From: JAWLCQ01 sp041687095
GTDB lineage: Bacteria > Planctomycetota > Phycisphaerae > SM23-33
NCBI GenBank assembly: GCA_041687095.1
Contig: JAWLCQ010000008.1
Span: forward strand, 1 to 58,580
Length of the DNA stretch: 58,580 nucleotides
Reading direction: 5' to 3'
The position numbers and the translations under genes were made by a program. This document shows, piece after piece, positions 24,415 through 33,630 of this stretch (within the stretch, counting starts at the first letter, position 1; each line of letters begins with the position of its first letter). The notes beneath the pieces are model-generated. The model was not told the DNA's origin. It made no database searches and saw nothing but the letters and a program-made list of their open reading frames with translations.

Positions 24415-25783
24415 CAAGGTCTACCCCAACGCGCTGATCGTCACCGACGCCCCCGAGACCTCCCGCGCCGTCCTGCCGGTGCTGGCGGGGCACGGGGTGC
24501 GCGCGACGGTGGTGCGGGAGGCGGCGGCGGGGCGGGAACGCCTCGGCCGCGGCGGGTACGATCTGCTGCTGCTGGATGGGGACACGCTGGGCGATGACGC
24601 CCTGGCGATGGTGCGGGCGGTGAAGGCGCATCATCCCGAGCTGCCCGTGCTGCTGCTGGGATCGACGGACTCGGCGGACCTGGCGCTGCAAAGCGTGCGG
24701 GCCGGGTGCGACGACTACCTGGTCAAGCCGCTCGACGGCGCGCGCCTGGCGGGGGCGGTGGAGGCGCTGCTGCCGAACCACGAGGTGGAGGTGGCGGCCG
24801 CGGAGACCGAGGACGCCCGCTGCCTGTTCCAGATCGCCGGGCGGTCGCGGCAGTTGCAGCGGGTGCTGGACCTCTCCCGCCGCGTCGCCCCCACCAGCGT
24901 GCCCGTGCTCATCGCGGGCGAGAGCGGGACGGGCAAGGAGCTGGTCTCGTACTTCATCCACTCGCGCTCGCAGCGGACGCGGGGGCCCTACATCCGCGTC
25001 AACTGTGCGGCCCTGAGCGAGTCGCTCCTGGAGAGCGAGCTGTTCGGGCACGAGCGGGGGGCGTTCACGGGGGCGGTGGCGCAGCGGAAGGGCAAGTTCG
25101 AACTCGCCCACGGGGGCACGCTGCTGCTGGATGAGATCTCCGAGACGGGCCCCAAGCTGCAGGCCGAACTCCTCCGCGTCCTGGAGCAGCAGGACTTCGA
25201 GCGCGTGGGCGGGTCGGAGCGCGTGAGCGTCAACGTGCGGATCCTCAGCACGACCAACCGCGACCTCCAGCAGGAGGTCGCCCAGGGGCGCTTCCGCCGC
25301 GACCTGTACTACCGCATCAGCGGGGTCCGCGTGGACGTGCCCCCGCTCCGCGACCGCAAGGACGACATCCCCGTGCTGGTCTGGCACTTCGTGAACCTCT
25401 ACGCCCGCGAGGTCCGCCGGCGGGTCACGCGGATCGACGACCGCATGCTCCAGCGGCTGCTGGAGTACGCCTGGCCGGGCAACGTGCGGCAACTGCGGAA
25501 CACGGTGAGGACGGCGTTGATCCTGGGGGAGGGCGAGACCCTCTCCCTCGACGACGCCCCGCACCTGGAGGCCGAACTCGCCCAGACCGAGGACGTCGAA
25601 CTCGGGGGGCTGCACCTGCAGGAACTGGAGAAGAAGGCGATCCTCGAGGCGCTGCGGCGGACCAAGTCCCACCAGGCCAAGGCCGCCCAACTGCTCGGGA
25701 TCACGGACCGCACGCTGCGGGAGAAGCTGCGGCGGTACCGCGAGGAAGGCGAATACGTGGGGGCGGGAGAGCGAACATGGTGA
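24407..25783 (+). CDS. Sigma-54-dependent response regulator (FlbD/FlrC/FlgR-like)
   Basis: 458 residues: receiver (8-115) with phosphoacceptor Asp57 in YDLLLLD and Lys107 in DYLVKP, although the usual acidic pair is reduced to one Asp14; AAA+ domain with Walker A GESGTGKE (161-168), GAFTGA (198-203) and Walker B TLLLDEIS; Fis-type helix-turn-helix at the C-terminus (SHQAKAAQLLGITDRTLREK). It belongs to the NtrC class that drives flagellar middle genes. No histidine kinase gene is nearby, so phosphorylation comes from elsewhere or is unnecessary, as for Caulobacter FlbD. The ATG at 24407 follows GGGAGGGAG. It overlaps flgB by 7 bases. Confidence 0.88.
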   Translation: MADKVYPNALIVTDAPETSRAVLPVLAGHGVRATVVREAAAGRERLGRGGYDLLLLDGDTLGDDALAMVRAVKAHHPELPVLLLGSTDSADLALQSVRAGCDDYLVKPLDGARLAGAVEALLPNHEVEVAAAETEDARCLFQIAGRSRQLQRVLDLSRRVAPTSVPVLIAGESGTGKELVSYFIHSRSQRTRGPYIRVNCAALSESLLESELFGHERGAFTGAVAQRKGKFELAHGGTLLLDEISETGPKLQAELLRVLEQQDFERVGGSERVSVNVRILSTTNRDLQQEVAQGRFRRDLYYRISGVRVDVPPLRDRKDDIPVLVWHFVNLYAREVRRRVTRIDDRMLQRLLEYAWPGNVRQLRNTVRTALILGEGETLSLDDAPHLEAELAQTEDVELGGLHLQELEKKAILEALRRTKSHQAKAAQLLGITDRTLREKLRRYREEGEYVGAGERTW

Positions 25784-26139
25784 ATGCCAACGACACAATG
25801 GGCTACCTCGAGGCCGGGGCCCGCGCGGCGGCGATGCGGCAGCAGGTGATCGCGAACAACCTCGCCCACGCGGGCGTCCCGGGCTTCCGCCGCAGCGCGG
25901 TCGAGTTCGAGTCCGTGCTCCGCACGGCCCTGGAGGCCGGGGAGGACGTCGCCCCCGCGGAGCTGACGCCCGAGGTGGTCAAGCCCTTCAACACCCCGGT
26001 GAACATCTACGGCAACGACGTGGACCTGGAGATGGAGATCGGGGAGCTGATGAAGAACTCCGGGAAGTACAAGGCCTACATTCGGATCCTGGGCAAGATG
26101 TTCCAGCAGTTGAACCTCGCCGTCAGCGGCAACCCGTAA
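25777..26139 (+). CDS. flgB: Flagellar proximal rod protein FlgB
   Basis: 120 residues. MGYLEAGARAAAMRQQVIAN, then NLAHAGVPGFRRSAVEFESV is the FlgB N-terminal pattern, and VNIYGNDVDLEMEIGELMKN with KYKAYIRILGKMFQQLNLAV its C-terminal pattern. It is a proximal rod subunit exported by the basal apparatus. Its start overlaps the stop of the activator gene (7 bases) and it lies 15 bases before flgC. Confidence 0.95.
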   Translation: MVNANDTMGYLEAGARAAAMRQQVIANNLAHAGVPGFRRSAVEFESVLRTALEAGEDVAPAELTPEVVKPFNTPVNIYGNDVDLEMEIGELMKNSGKYKAYIRILGKMFQQLNLAVSGNP

Positions 26140-26154
26140 CGTGGAGGTGCGTCG

Positions 26155-26559
26155 ATGAGCAACCTGACCGTCAGCCCCGTGGACATCGCGATCTCCGGCA
26201 TGCGGGCCGAAACCGCCCGCCTGCGGACGATCGCCAACAACATCGCCAACGCCAACACCACCCGAACCGCCGACGGGGGCACCTACAACCGCATGCAGAC
26301 GGTGCTCTCCAGCGTGGGGGGGGGGATGAACGGCGTGGAGGTGGGCACGGAGATGCCCGATACCGAGACGCCTCCTCACAGCGTCTACGATCCCGGGCAC
26401 CCCGACGCCGACGAGAAGGGCTTCGTCCAGTACCCCAACGTCAACGTCTCCACCGAGATGCTCCACATGATGGTCGCCTCCCGCGCCTACCAGGCGAACG
26501 CGGCCGTCCTGAAGCGGCAGAGTGAGATCAGCGGAACGGCACTGGAACTGCTCCGCTAA
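26155..26559 (+). CDS. flgC: Flagellar proximal rod protein FlgC
   Basis: 134 residues. VDIAISGMRAETARLRTIAN, then NIANANTTRTADGGTYNRM and the C-terminal VQYPNVNVSTEMLHMMVASR, then AYQANAAVLKRQSEI are diagnostic. It is a rod subunit that assembles with FlgB, FlgF and FliE on the MS ring. GGAGG lies 7 bases before the ATG. Confidence 0.96.
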   Translation: MSNLTVSPVDIAISGMRAETARLRTIANNIANANTTRTADGGTYNRMQTVLSSVGGGMNGVEVGTEMPDTETPPHSVYDPGHPDADEKGFVQYPNVNVSTEMLHMMVASRAYQANAAVLKRQSEISGTALELLR

Positions 26560-26582
26560 CGAACGCAGGAACGAGGTAACGC

Positions 26583-26891
26583 ATGAGCATTCATGGCATT
26601 TCCGGGCCCGGGCCCGTCCGCCTCCCCGCCGGGATCAGCGAAGCCGGCCGCCCCGCCCAGGGCGCGGGCAAGACGAGCTTCGGCGATCTGCTCAAGGGGG
26701 CGCTGGAGGGCGTCGAGGGCGTGCAGCAGGACACCGCCGGAAGCATCAAGGACTACCTCGCCGGGCGCACCCCCGACGTGCTGCCGGTGGTGACGGCGAT
26801 GGCGAAGGCGGACCTGAGCTTCAAGATGCTCATCGGGGTGCGGAACAAGGTCCTCGAAGCCTACAAGCAGACGATGAACATGAACATCTGA
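26583..26891 (+). CDS. fliE: Flagellar MS-ring/rod junction protein FliE
   Basis: 102 residues, the usual length. The central and C-terminal parts (SFGDLLKGALEGVEGVQQDT; PVVTAMAKADLSFKMLIGVR, then NKVLEAYKQTMNMNI) match FliE. It joins the MS ring to the rod and is one of the first export substrates. It lies between flgC and fliF, the common order. Confidence 0.94.
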   Translation: MSIHGISGPGPVRLPAGISEAGRPAQGAGKTSFGDLLKGALEGVEGVQQDTAGSIKDYLAGRTPDVLPVVTAMAKADLSFKMLIGVRNKVLEAYKQTMNMNI

Positions 26892-26910
26892 CGTAAGGGA
26901 CGGAACGCCC

Positions 26911-28428
26911 GTGGCGGCAATGATCGACAACCTACGCGAACTGTGGTCCCGAGCCTCCCTCGTCCAGCGGGTGATGCTGCTGGGGGCGGGGGCGGGCTGC
27001 CTCGTCGCCGCCGTCCTGCTCATCCGCTGGGCCTCCGAACCGGAGATGGCGCTGCTGTACCGCGGGCTGACGCCCGAGGACGCCGCCGCCGTGGTGGACC
27101 GGCTCCGCGAGGACAAGGTGCCCTTCGAGTTGAGTTCGGGGGGCACGACGGTCCTGGTGGCGGCGGGGCAGCGGGACGCCCTGCGCCTGACGATGGCCTC
27201 GGCGGGCCTGCCCAGCGGGGGCTCCAAGGGCTACTCCCTGCTGGACAGCGAGGGCATCGGAGTGAGCCCGGAGCGGCAGCGGATCAACTACTTCCGCGCC
27301 ATTGAGGGCGAACTGGAGCGGACGATCGAGACCATCCAGGGCGTGGGGCGGGCGCGGGTGCACGTGGTCCGCCCCCCCCGGGCCGTCTTCGCCGCCGACA
27401 GCCGCGACGCCAAGGCCAGCGTCATGATCGCCATGAACGGGGGCCTGCGCCTCACCGCCACCCAGGTCGCCGCCATCACCCACCTCATCGCCGGGGCCGT
27501 CGAGGGCCTCGACCAGGACCGCGTGGTCGTCACCGACTCCCGCGGGGAGCTGCTGACCTCCCGCGGGGGGGACGCGTCGGCGGTCCGGGCGGACAGCATC
27601 TTCGAGTACACCGCGCGAATCGAGCGCTACCACGCCGAGAACATCGAGGGCATGCTGCAGGCGGTCCTGGGCCCGCACCGCGCCACCGTGAAGGTCTGCG
27701 CCGAGATCGATCCCTCGAGCATCCGCGAGACGCACGAGACCTACGATCCCGCGGGCAAGGTCGTCCGCAAGGAGATGGAGAAGACCCGCTCCACCAGCGG
27801 GGGCGGGGGCGGGAACAACGCCCCCGGGGGCACGAGCGAAGAGGGCACGATGGAGACCGAGTACGCCCTCAGCAAGACCATCAAGACGCTCGACGAGCCC
27901 CCCGGGCAGGTGAAGTCGCTCTCGATCTCCGCCTTCGTGGACCTCAGCGGGCTCCCGACGCCGGGGGGGCGGCCCCCTCTCACCGTGCAGATCGTCGAAG
28001 AGGCCATCCGCAACGCCGTCGGCGGCCAGCGGGTGGCGTCGCTGACGGTCGTCGACCACCCCTTCGCCGAGGCCGCCTCCCCCGAGCCCGAGCCCTCCAC
28101 GCAGGACCTGCTGACCAGCCCGTCGTTCCTGCTGGAGATGGGCAAGCGGGTCTCGCTGGGCGTGCTGGTCCTGGGCGTGCTGACCGTGCTGATGGTCACG
28201 CGGCGAAAGGGCGGGCGCGGGGACGTGAGCGTACAGCAACTGGGCGGGCGGGGGCAGGGACAGGCGGCCTTGGCGGGCGGGAGCGGGGCGCTCCTGCCCG
28301 GGCAATCCGCCGAGGACGCGACGGCCGAGGCGCTGCGGGAGGGCATCTCCCGCGCCCTGCGGGACAACCCCGACCAGGTCAAGCGGCTGTTCCACTCGTG
28401 GATGGAAACGGAACAGAAAGGATCGTAA
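26911..28428 (+). CDS. fliF: Flagellar MS-ring protein FliF
   Basis: 505 residues. A membrane segment (20-40, VMLLGAGAGCLVAAVLLIRW) is followed by two ring-building motifs, including EPEMALLYRGLTPEDAAAVV, SPERQRINYFRAIEGELERT and GVGRARVHVVRP. A Gly-rich insert lies near 297-312. The second membrane segment is at about 412-430 and the C-terminal DQVKRLFHSWMETEQK is the FliG-binding helix. Slightly shorter than Salmonella FliF (560). GTG start; the ATG at 26920 is also possible. Confidence 0.96.
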   Translation: MAAMIDNLRELWSRASLVQRVMLLGAGAGCLVAAVLLIRWASEPEMALLYRGLTPEDAAAVVDRLREDKVPFELSSGGTTVLVAAGQRDALRLTMASAGLPSGGSKGYSLLDSEGIGVSPERQRINYFRAIEGELERTIETIQGVGRARVHVVRPPRAVFAADSRDAKASVMIAMNGGLRLTATQVAAITHLIAGAVEGLDQDRVVVTDSRGELLTSRGGDASAVRADSIFEYTARIERYHAENIEGMLQAVLGPHRATVKVCAEIDPSSIRETHETYDPAGKVVRKEMEKTRSTSGGGGGNNAPGGTSEEGTMETEYALSKTIKTLDEPPGQVKSLSISAFVDLSGLPTPGGRPPLTVQIVEEAIRNAVGGQRVASLTVVDHPFAEAASPEPEPSTQDLLTSPSFLLEMGKRVSLGVLVLGVLTVLMVTRRKGGRGDVSVQQLGGRGQGQAALAGGSGALLPGQSAEDATAEALREGISRALRDNPDQVKRLFHSWMETEQKGS

Positions 28429-29436
28429 GTGGCGGTACCGGGCAAGAGAAAAGCAGCTCTTTTGCTGATGAGCCTCGATTCGGCGACGGCGGCGGAACTG
28501 CTGCGCGGGGCGCCCCCCGAGGCGGTCCGCGACCTGGCGGCCGAGGTCGCCCAGATCGACGCCGACGGCCGGGGCGCCGCGGACCTGTCTGAGATCGCCC
28601 GTGAGTTCCGTGAGATCGTGAGCGGGCAGGCGAAGACGGGCGGCCTGGCCCTGTTGGGGCAACTGCTGCAGCAGACGATGGGCGACGAGCGGGCCCGAGA
28701 GGTCCTCGACGATGCGCAGGAGCAACTGTTCCGCCGCGACCCCTTCCAGGACATCCGCCGCGCCACCCCCCACGCCCTTGCTGGGGCCCTCGCCGACGAG
28801 TCCCCCCACATCGCCGCCCTCGTCCTCGCCGAACTCCCCGAGGCCACCAGCACCAAGCTGCTGGGCCTCCTGCCTCCGCCCGCTCGCACCGAGGCCATTC
28901 GCGGCCTGGTGGGGGGGGGGGAGGTCTCCCCCGACGCCCGCGCCCGCGTCGCCAAGGTCCTGATCGGCAAGCTGGCCGCCCTGTCCCCGGAGCAGGAGGG
29001 CGCGGCGACGGATGAACTCGACCCCCGCCAACGCAAGCTCCGCAAGGTCGCCGTCCTCCTCCGCCAGCAGGAGCCCGAGGTCCGCGACGACCTCCTCCAG
29101 GGCGTCGCCTCCGAGAACACCGCCCTCGCCGATGAGATCCGCTCCCTCATGGTCCTCTGGGAGGACGTCGCCATCGTCGCCGACCGCCCCCTGCAGGAGG
29201 TCCTCCGCGGGATCAACTCCCGCAAACTCGCCCTCGCCCTCACCGGGGCCGATCCCGCCATCATGGACAAGGTCCGCCGCAACGTCTCCGAACGCGCCGC
29301 CGGAATGCTCGACGAGGAGACCCAACTGCTCTCCAGCCCCAAGCCCGCCGAGGTCCGCGACGTCCGCGAGGAGATCCTCCTCGATCTCCGCGAACGCAAC
29401 GAACGCGGCGAACTCGCCTTCGTGGGAGGGGGATGA
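28429..29436 (+). CDS. fliG: Flagellar motor switch protein FliG
   Basis: 335 residues, the normal length. KRKAALLLMSLDSATAAELL at the N-terminus, a middle domain with EEQLFRRDPFQDIRRATP-like sequence (QEQLFRRDPFQDIRRATPHA), ESPHIAALVLAELPEATSTK and the torque-generating C-domain with LQEVLRGINSRKLALALTGA, then DPAIMDKVRRNVSERAAGML. It forms the cytoplasmic C-ring layer that contacts FliF and the stator. GTG start immediately after the fliF stop; AAAGGA upstream. Confidence 0.95.
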   Translation: MAVPGKRKAALLLMSLDSATAAELLRGAPPEAVRDLAAEVAQIDADGRGAADLSEIAREFREIVSGQAKTGGLALLGQLLQQTMGDERAREVLDDAQEQLFRRDPFQDIRRATPHALAGALADESPHIAALVLAELPEATSTKLLGLLPPPARTEAIRGLVGGGEVSPDARARVAKVLIGKLAALSPEQEGAATDELDPRQRKLRKVAVLLRQQEPEVRDDLLQGVASENTALADEIRSLMVLWEDVAIVADRPLQEVLRGINSRKLALALTGADPAIMDKVRRNVSERAAGMLDEETQLLSSPKPAEVRDVREEILLDLRERNERGELAFVGGG

Positions 29437-29439
29437 CCC

Positions 29440-30000
29440 GTGCCCGCCCCGCTGACCCTCCATCTGCCTCGCCCCCTGCACCGCGTAGAGGTCCTGCCGA
29501 CCGCGCCCTCCGCCCCGGCGGCCCCGCTGGTGGACCTGCAGTGCGAGCGCGAGCACCTGCGGGAGGAGATGCAGCGGGCGCTCGACGCGCAGCAGGGGCA
29601 GCTCCAGGCGGCCGCCCACGCCCTGCGGGAGGCCGCCCAGCAACTCCTCGCCCTCCAGGACGCCCTCCGCCACGACGCCGAATCCGCCCTCGCCGCCCTC
29701 GCCCTCGACATCGCCAACGCGGTCGTCATGGACGAGATCGAATCGGGCCGCTCCCGCATCGCCCCGCTCGTTCGCATTGCCCTGCAGGACCTCCCTGCCC
29801 ACCAGCCCGCTCAGGTGCACCTGCACCCGGAGGACCTGGCGGCGTCGGGGTTGGGGGGGGAGGCGGCCGGGGTGACCTTCGTCGCCAACTCCCGCATCCC
29901 GCGCGGGGGCGTGCTCGTCGAAACCCCCCACGGGACCATCGAGTCCAGCCCCGCCGAGCGGCTGGCGCGGCTGGGGCGGGCGATGAAGGGGGAGGCGTAG
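29440..30000 (+). CDS. fliH: FliH-type regulator of the export ATPase
   Basis: 186 residues. A coiled-coil region (about 33-75, CEREHLREEMQRALDAQQGQ, LQAAAHALREAAQQLLALQD) leads to the FliH/V-ATPase E-subunit-like C-terminal domain (LHPEDLAASGLGGEAAGVTF, then RIPRGGVLVETPHGTIESSP). It binds FliI in the cytoplasm and regulates the ATPase. The Pro-rich N-terminus and position between fliG and fliI support the call. Confidence 0.9.
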   Translation: MPAPLTLHLPRPLHRVEVLPTAPSAPAAPLVDLQCEREHLREEMQRALDAQQGQLQAAAHALREAAQQLLALQDALRHDAESALAALALDIANAVVMDEIESGRSRIAPLVRIALQDLPAHQPAQVHLHPEDLAASGLGGEAAGVTFVANSRIPRGGVLVETPHGTIESSPAERLARLGRAMKGEA

Positions 30001-30001
30001 C

Positions 30002-31351
30002 ATGCCCGCCGTCGACCTTCGCCGCTTCCACGACCGCATCGCCCGCGCGGAGCTGCTGGCCCACCGCGGGAGCGTCGTCCGCGTCGCGGGGATGGGCATC
30101 GAGTCCAAGGGCCCCCCCGTGGGCGTGGGGGCGCTGTGCGAGATCGAACTGCCCGGGGGGCGCACGGCGGCCGCCGAGGTCGTGGGCTTCCACGACGAGC
30201 TTCGCATCCTCCTGCCCCTGGAGGGCGTGGAGGGCGTCGCGCCCGGAGCCCGCGTGTACTCCTCGAGCGCCCCGCGCACGATCGCCGTGGGCGAGGGCAT
30301 CCTCGGACGCGTCATCGACGGGCTGGGCCGTCCGCTCGACGGGCGCGGCCCGCTCGAGGGCGTCGAGCACCGCTCGATCGAGGCCGACGCCCCCCTCCCG
30401 CTGCAGCGCCCGCGGATCGCGGAGCCCCTCTCCTTCGGCCTGCGGTGCTTCGACGGGGTGCTGACGTGCGGGAAGGGGCAGCGGGTGGGCATCTTCGCGG
30501 GCAGCGGGGTGGGCAAGAGCACGCTGCTGGGCGAGATCGCCCGCTCCAGCGAGGCGGACGTGAACGTGCTGGTCCTGGTGGGCGAGCGCGGGCGCGAGGT
30601 GCGCGAGTTCATTGAGGAGTCGCTGGGGCCCGAGGGCCTCGCCCGCTCCGTCGTCGCCGTCGCCACCAGCGACACCTCCCCCATCCAGCGGGTGAAGGTG
30701 GCGTTCCTCGGGACCGCCATCGCCGAGTACTTCCGCGACCAGGGCTGCAACGTGCTGTTCATGATGGATTCGCTGACGCGGTTCGCGATGGCGCAGCGGG
30801 AGATCGGGCTGGCGGCCGGGGAGCCCCCGACCACCAAGGGCTACTGCCCGAGCGTCTTCTCGCTGCTGCCCCGCCTCACCGAGCGCCTGGGCGCCACCGA
30901 GCGGGGGAGCATCACGGGCATCCTGACGGTGCTCGTCGAGGGGGACGACCTCTCCGACCCCGTCGCCGACTGCGCCCGCTCGATCCTCGACGGGCACGTC
31001 GTCCTCTCCCGCCGCCTGGCCGAGCAGGGGCACTACCCCGCGGTGGACATCCTGCAGAGCGTCTCGCGCCTCATGACCGCCGTCGCCACCCCCGAGCACG
31101 TGCGGTCCGCCCAGGCCCTCCGCGCCATCTGCGCCACCTACCAGGGCGCGGAGGACCTCGTGAACATCGGGGCGCACGTGCCGGGCAGCAACCGGCGGAT
31201 CGATCGGGCGCTGGCGCTGATCGACGAGGTCCGCGCGTTCCTTGTCCAGCGGCCCGGGGAGCGGACGGAGTTCGCTCAGACGCGGGAGCGGATGCTGGGG
31301 ATTGCGCGGCAGTGGGATGAGACGCTGCTGGCGAAGGGGGCGTTGGCATGA
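30002..31351 (+). CDS. fliI: Flagellum-specific export ATPase FliI
   Basis: 449 residues, full length. Walker A GSGVGKST at 167-174, catalytic region LVGERGREVREFIEESLG, Walker B-like NVLFMMDSLTRFAMAQREIG and the SLLPRLTERLGATERGSITG segment are all present. It energises substrate delivery to the export gate at the inner membrane. Its last 4 bases overlap fliJ. Confidence 0.97.
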   Translation: MPAVDLRRFHDRIARAELLAHRGSVVRVAGMGIESKGPPVGVGALCEIELPGGRTAAAEVVGFHDELRILLPLEGVEGVAPGARVYSSSAPRTIAVGEGILGRVIDGLGRPLDGRGPLEGVEHRSIEADAPLPLQRPRIAEPLSFGLRCFDGVLTCGKGQRVGIFAGSGVGKSTLLGEIARSSEADVNVLVLVGERGREVREFIEESLGPEGLARSVVAVATSDTSPIQRVKVAFLGTAIAEYFRDQGCNVLFMMDSLTRFAMAQREIGLAAGEPPTTKGYCPSVFSLLPRLTERLGATERGSITGILTVLVEGDDLSDPVADCARSILDGHVVLSRRLAEQGHYPAVDILQSVSRLMTAVATPEHVRSAQALRAICATYQGAEDLVNIGAHVPGSNRRIDRALALIDEVRAFLVQRPGERTEFAQTRERMLGIARQWDETLLAKGALA

Positions 31352-31794
31352 GGCGGTTCCAGTGGACGTTGCAGCGGCTGCTGGACGTGACGCGGCAGCG
31401 GGAGACGGTGCTGCTGGGCGAGTTGGAGATGCTCGCCTCTCGCGTCGCCTCGCTGCAGGCGGAGATCGTGCAGCGGCGGGTCCGCCTGCGGGGCGTGCTG
31501 CGGGACCTGGGGCAGTTGACGGCGAGCGAGCGGCTGCCGCGGCAGGCGATGTTCCTGTCCCTGGCGCAGGCGGATGAGCGGGAGATCCGGACGCTCGAAG
31601 GCCGCTGCCGCGAACTCGCCGATCGCCGCAAGGACAAGCAGGCGCTGTACGTGCAGACCCGGCGGCGGCGGGAGGGGTTGGAGCGGTTGCGCGGGGAGGC
31701 GCTCGACCGCCACCGCCGCGAGATGGACCGCGAGGAGCAGAAGCAGCTCGACGAGGCCGGGTGCCTGCAGTTCGCCCGCCGCCCCGCTCGCTGA
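31348..31794 (+). CDS. fliJ: Flagellar export chaperone-escort FliJ
   Basis: 148 residues, almost entirely coiled coil, with the FliJ start MRRFQWTLQRLLDVTRQRET and LGELEMLASRVASLQAEIVQ. FliJ binds FliI and FlhA and recycles chaperones. The ATG overlaps the fliI stop by 4 bases. Confidence 0.9.
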   Translation: MRRFQWTLQRLLDVTRQRETVLLGELEMLASRVASLQAEIVQRRVRLRGVLRDLGQLTASERLPRQAMFLSLAQADEREIRTLEGRCRELADRRKDKQALYVQTRRRREGLERLRGEALDRHRREMDREEQKQLDEAGCLQFARRPAR

Positions 31795-31807
31795 CAGGAG
31801 CGTACGC

Positions 31808-32467
31808 ATGTCGATGGGAAAGAAGATCGTGGTGCTGGGAGCCCTGGGAGCGCTGAGCTTCGCCGGGGCGTTCGGCGTGTCGTACTTCTTCGGCGGGTCG
31901 CCTCCGGCGGGCGAGCCGGTGGTTGACGGGAACGATCCCCTCGTCGGGGGGGCTCCGGCGGCGCAGGCGGGGATGTCCCTGTCGGCGTTGGAGAAGCTCC
32001 GCCCCGACGAGGCGAAGGTGGACGAGATCCTGCGGCTGGCGCAGCAGGCGAAGGACGACCTGGCGCGGCGGACCGGGCAGGTCGAGGCCGAGGAGCAGCG
32101 CATCGAGATGATGCGCGGGGACCTGGAGCGCCAGGCGCAGGAGCTGGAGCAGCTCCGCCTGCAGATGGCCGAAGTCCTCCGCGAGGTCCGCAAGGAGCGG
32201 GCCCTGCTCGAACAGTCCCGCGTCCGCATCGCCCTTGAGGAGATGGACAACCTCAAGCGCACGGCCGAGGTCTACGAGAAGATGTCGCCCACCGAGGCCG
32301 CCGAGGTCCTCATGGGCATGGCGAAGAACGGCCAGGTGGAGGACGCCGCCAAGATCCTTCACGCCATGACCGTTCGCGGGGCGGGCAAGGTCATGGGCAA
32401 GATCACCGACCCCGCGCTTACCGCCCAACTGAGCGACCGCATGAAACGCGTCCGCACCGAGGAGTAG
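31808..32467 (+). CDS. MotE-like/MgtE-N-domain flagellar protein
   Basis: 219 residues. One membrane segment or uncleaved signal (8-28, VVLGALGALSFAGAFGVSYF), a long coiled coil (about 75-150, RRTGQVEAEEQRIEMMRGDL, RQAQELEQLRLQMAEVLREV) and a C-terminal MgtE-N-like helical domain (YEKMSPTEAAEVLMGMAKNG, QVEDAAKILHAM). This architecture is that of MotE, a periplasmic stator-associated chaperone, and of related proteins encoded between fliJ and fliK or motA in many phyla. It lies directly before motA, which supports a stator role. AGGAG lies 8 bases before the ATG. Confidence 0.78.
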   Translation: MSMGKKIVVLGALGALSFAGAFGVSYFFGGSPPAGEPVVDGNDPLVGGAPAAQAGMSLSALEKLRPDEAKVDEILRLAQQAKDDLARRTGQVEAEEQRIEMMRGDLERQAQELEQLRLQMAEVLREVRKERALLEQSRVRIALEEMDNLKRTAEVYEKMSPTEAAEVLMGMAKNGQVEDAAKILHAMTVRGAGKVMGKITDPALTAQLSDRMKRVRTEE

Positions 32468-32471
32468 CACC

Positions 32472-33242
32472 GTGGACATCGCAACCGTCATCGGGGTCCT
32501 GGCCGGGTTCGCCTGCATCGTCGTCTCCGTGGTGAGCGGGGGGTCGGCGAAGGTGTTCTTCCACGCCCCGTCGTTCATGATCACGGTGGGGGGGATGATC
32601 TCGGCGACGCTGATCCACTTCTCGCTCGGACAGTTCCTGCGAATCATCTCGGTGGTGAAGAAGACCATCCTCTGCCACCTGCCCAACGAGGGCGAGCTGA
32701 TCCAGAAGATGGTTAACTACTCCGCCGTCGCCCGCCGCGACGGGGCCCTCGCCCTCGAGCAGCAGGTGAACCCGCACGACGACCCCTTCCTCCTCAAGGC
32801 CGTCCGCATGGTCATCGACGGGCAGAGCGAGGACAACGTCGAGCGCCAGCTCGGGATGGAGATCCAGTACCTCCAGGAGCGGCACTCGGAGGGCAAGAAG
32901 ATCCTGGAGTTCATGGGTTCGGCGGCCCCGGCGTTCGGGATGATCGGGACGCTGATCGGCCTGGTGCAGATGCTGGGCACGCTGGAGGACCCGTCGCAGA
33001 TCGGGGCGGGGATGGCGGTGGCGTTGATCACGACGTTCTACGGGGCGCTGCTGGCGAATCTGATCTTCATCCCGATGGCGGGCAAGCTGGGCATCCGCTC
33101 CAAGCGGGAGACGCTTCTGAACGAGATGATCGTGCAGGGGGTGCTGGGCATCGTCCGCGGGGAGAGCCCCACGGAGGTCCGCGAGCGGATGCAGGCGTTC
33201 GTGTCGGCGAGGCACAGAGAGGAACTGAAACCAAGCATATGA
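32472..33242 (+). CDS. motA: Flagellar stator protein MotA
   Basis: 256 residues with four membrane segments (about 4-22, 33-50, 147-168, 178-200). The family motifs GSAAPAFGMIGTLIGLVQML, then GAGMAVALITTFYGALLANL are clear. The cytoplasmic loop between segments 2 and 3 carries the charged residues that act on FliG. It forms the ion channel with MotB; the sequence resembles the PomA/MotA group, and the coupling ion cannot be decided by eye. GTG start; a 388-base interval separates it from motB. Confidence 0.94.
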   Translation: MDIATVIGVLAGFACIVVSVVSGGSAKVFFHAPSFMITVGGMISATLIHFSLGQFLRIISVVKKTILCHLPNEGELIQKMVNYSAVARRDGALALEQQVNPHDDPFLLKAVRMVIDGQSEDNVERQLGMEIQYLQERHSEGKKILEFMGSAAPAFGMIGTLIGLVQMLGTLEDPSQIGAGMAVALITTFYGALLANLIFIPMAGKLGIRSKRETLLNEMIVQGVLGIVRGESPTEVRERMQAFVSARHREELKPSI

Positions 33243-33244
33243 GG

Positions 33245-33589
33245 AATTGCGGATTGCGGATTGCGGATTGCGGATTTGGGGCTGGCGCCCCAGTCCAGGG
33301 CCCCTGCGCGAACGGTGGTTCGCCGGGGTGCGCGCGGCTTGCGCGCGAAGGAAGCAACCGCGGGGAATGCGGAGAGCGCACAGGGCCGGGGTTCGGGAGC
33401 GGCAGGGGGCCGCAGGGGCGATTCTCGCATCGCCGGCGGAGGAGTGGATCGCTCCTTCTCGCCGGTGGTTTCGGTCTGACGTGGTTGCTCCGCTTCGCTC
33501 CGCAAGCCACGGCGCCCGGCGCCCCCTGCGCAGGGGGCCGTGATCCGAGCGACAGCCAAATCCGCAATCCGCAATCCTCAATCCGCAAT
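33245..33589. repeat. MITE-like element with 34-bp terminal inverted repeats between motA and motB
   Basis: Begins 3 bases after the motA stop with a GGATTGC heptamer run (33245-33279) and ends with the reverse complement (33556-33589); the two ends differ at about one position in 34. The interior is GC-rich without a gene and contains an inverted copy of the dispersed palindromic motif (33479-33512). The interval from 33243 to 33630 holds nothing else I can support. Confidence 0.65.
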
Positions 33590-33630
33590 GGCCTCCCGCC
33601 TTTCACCCCCTGGAACAGGACCCCCCCCCC

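Noticed and set aside
26932..30837. 1301-codon open frame on the minus strand across fliF-fliI
   Set aside because: Shadow of strongly supported plus-strand genes in GC-rich DNA; its product is low-complexity Arg/Pro/Gly with no family motif.
29726..32686. 986-codon minus-strand frame across fliH-motA
   Set aside because: Overlaps five recognised genes completely; composition is that of an antisense GC-rich frame.
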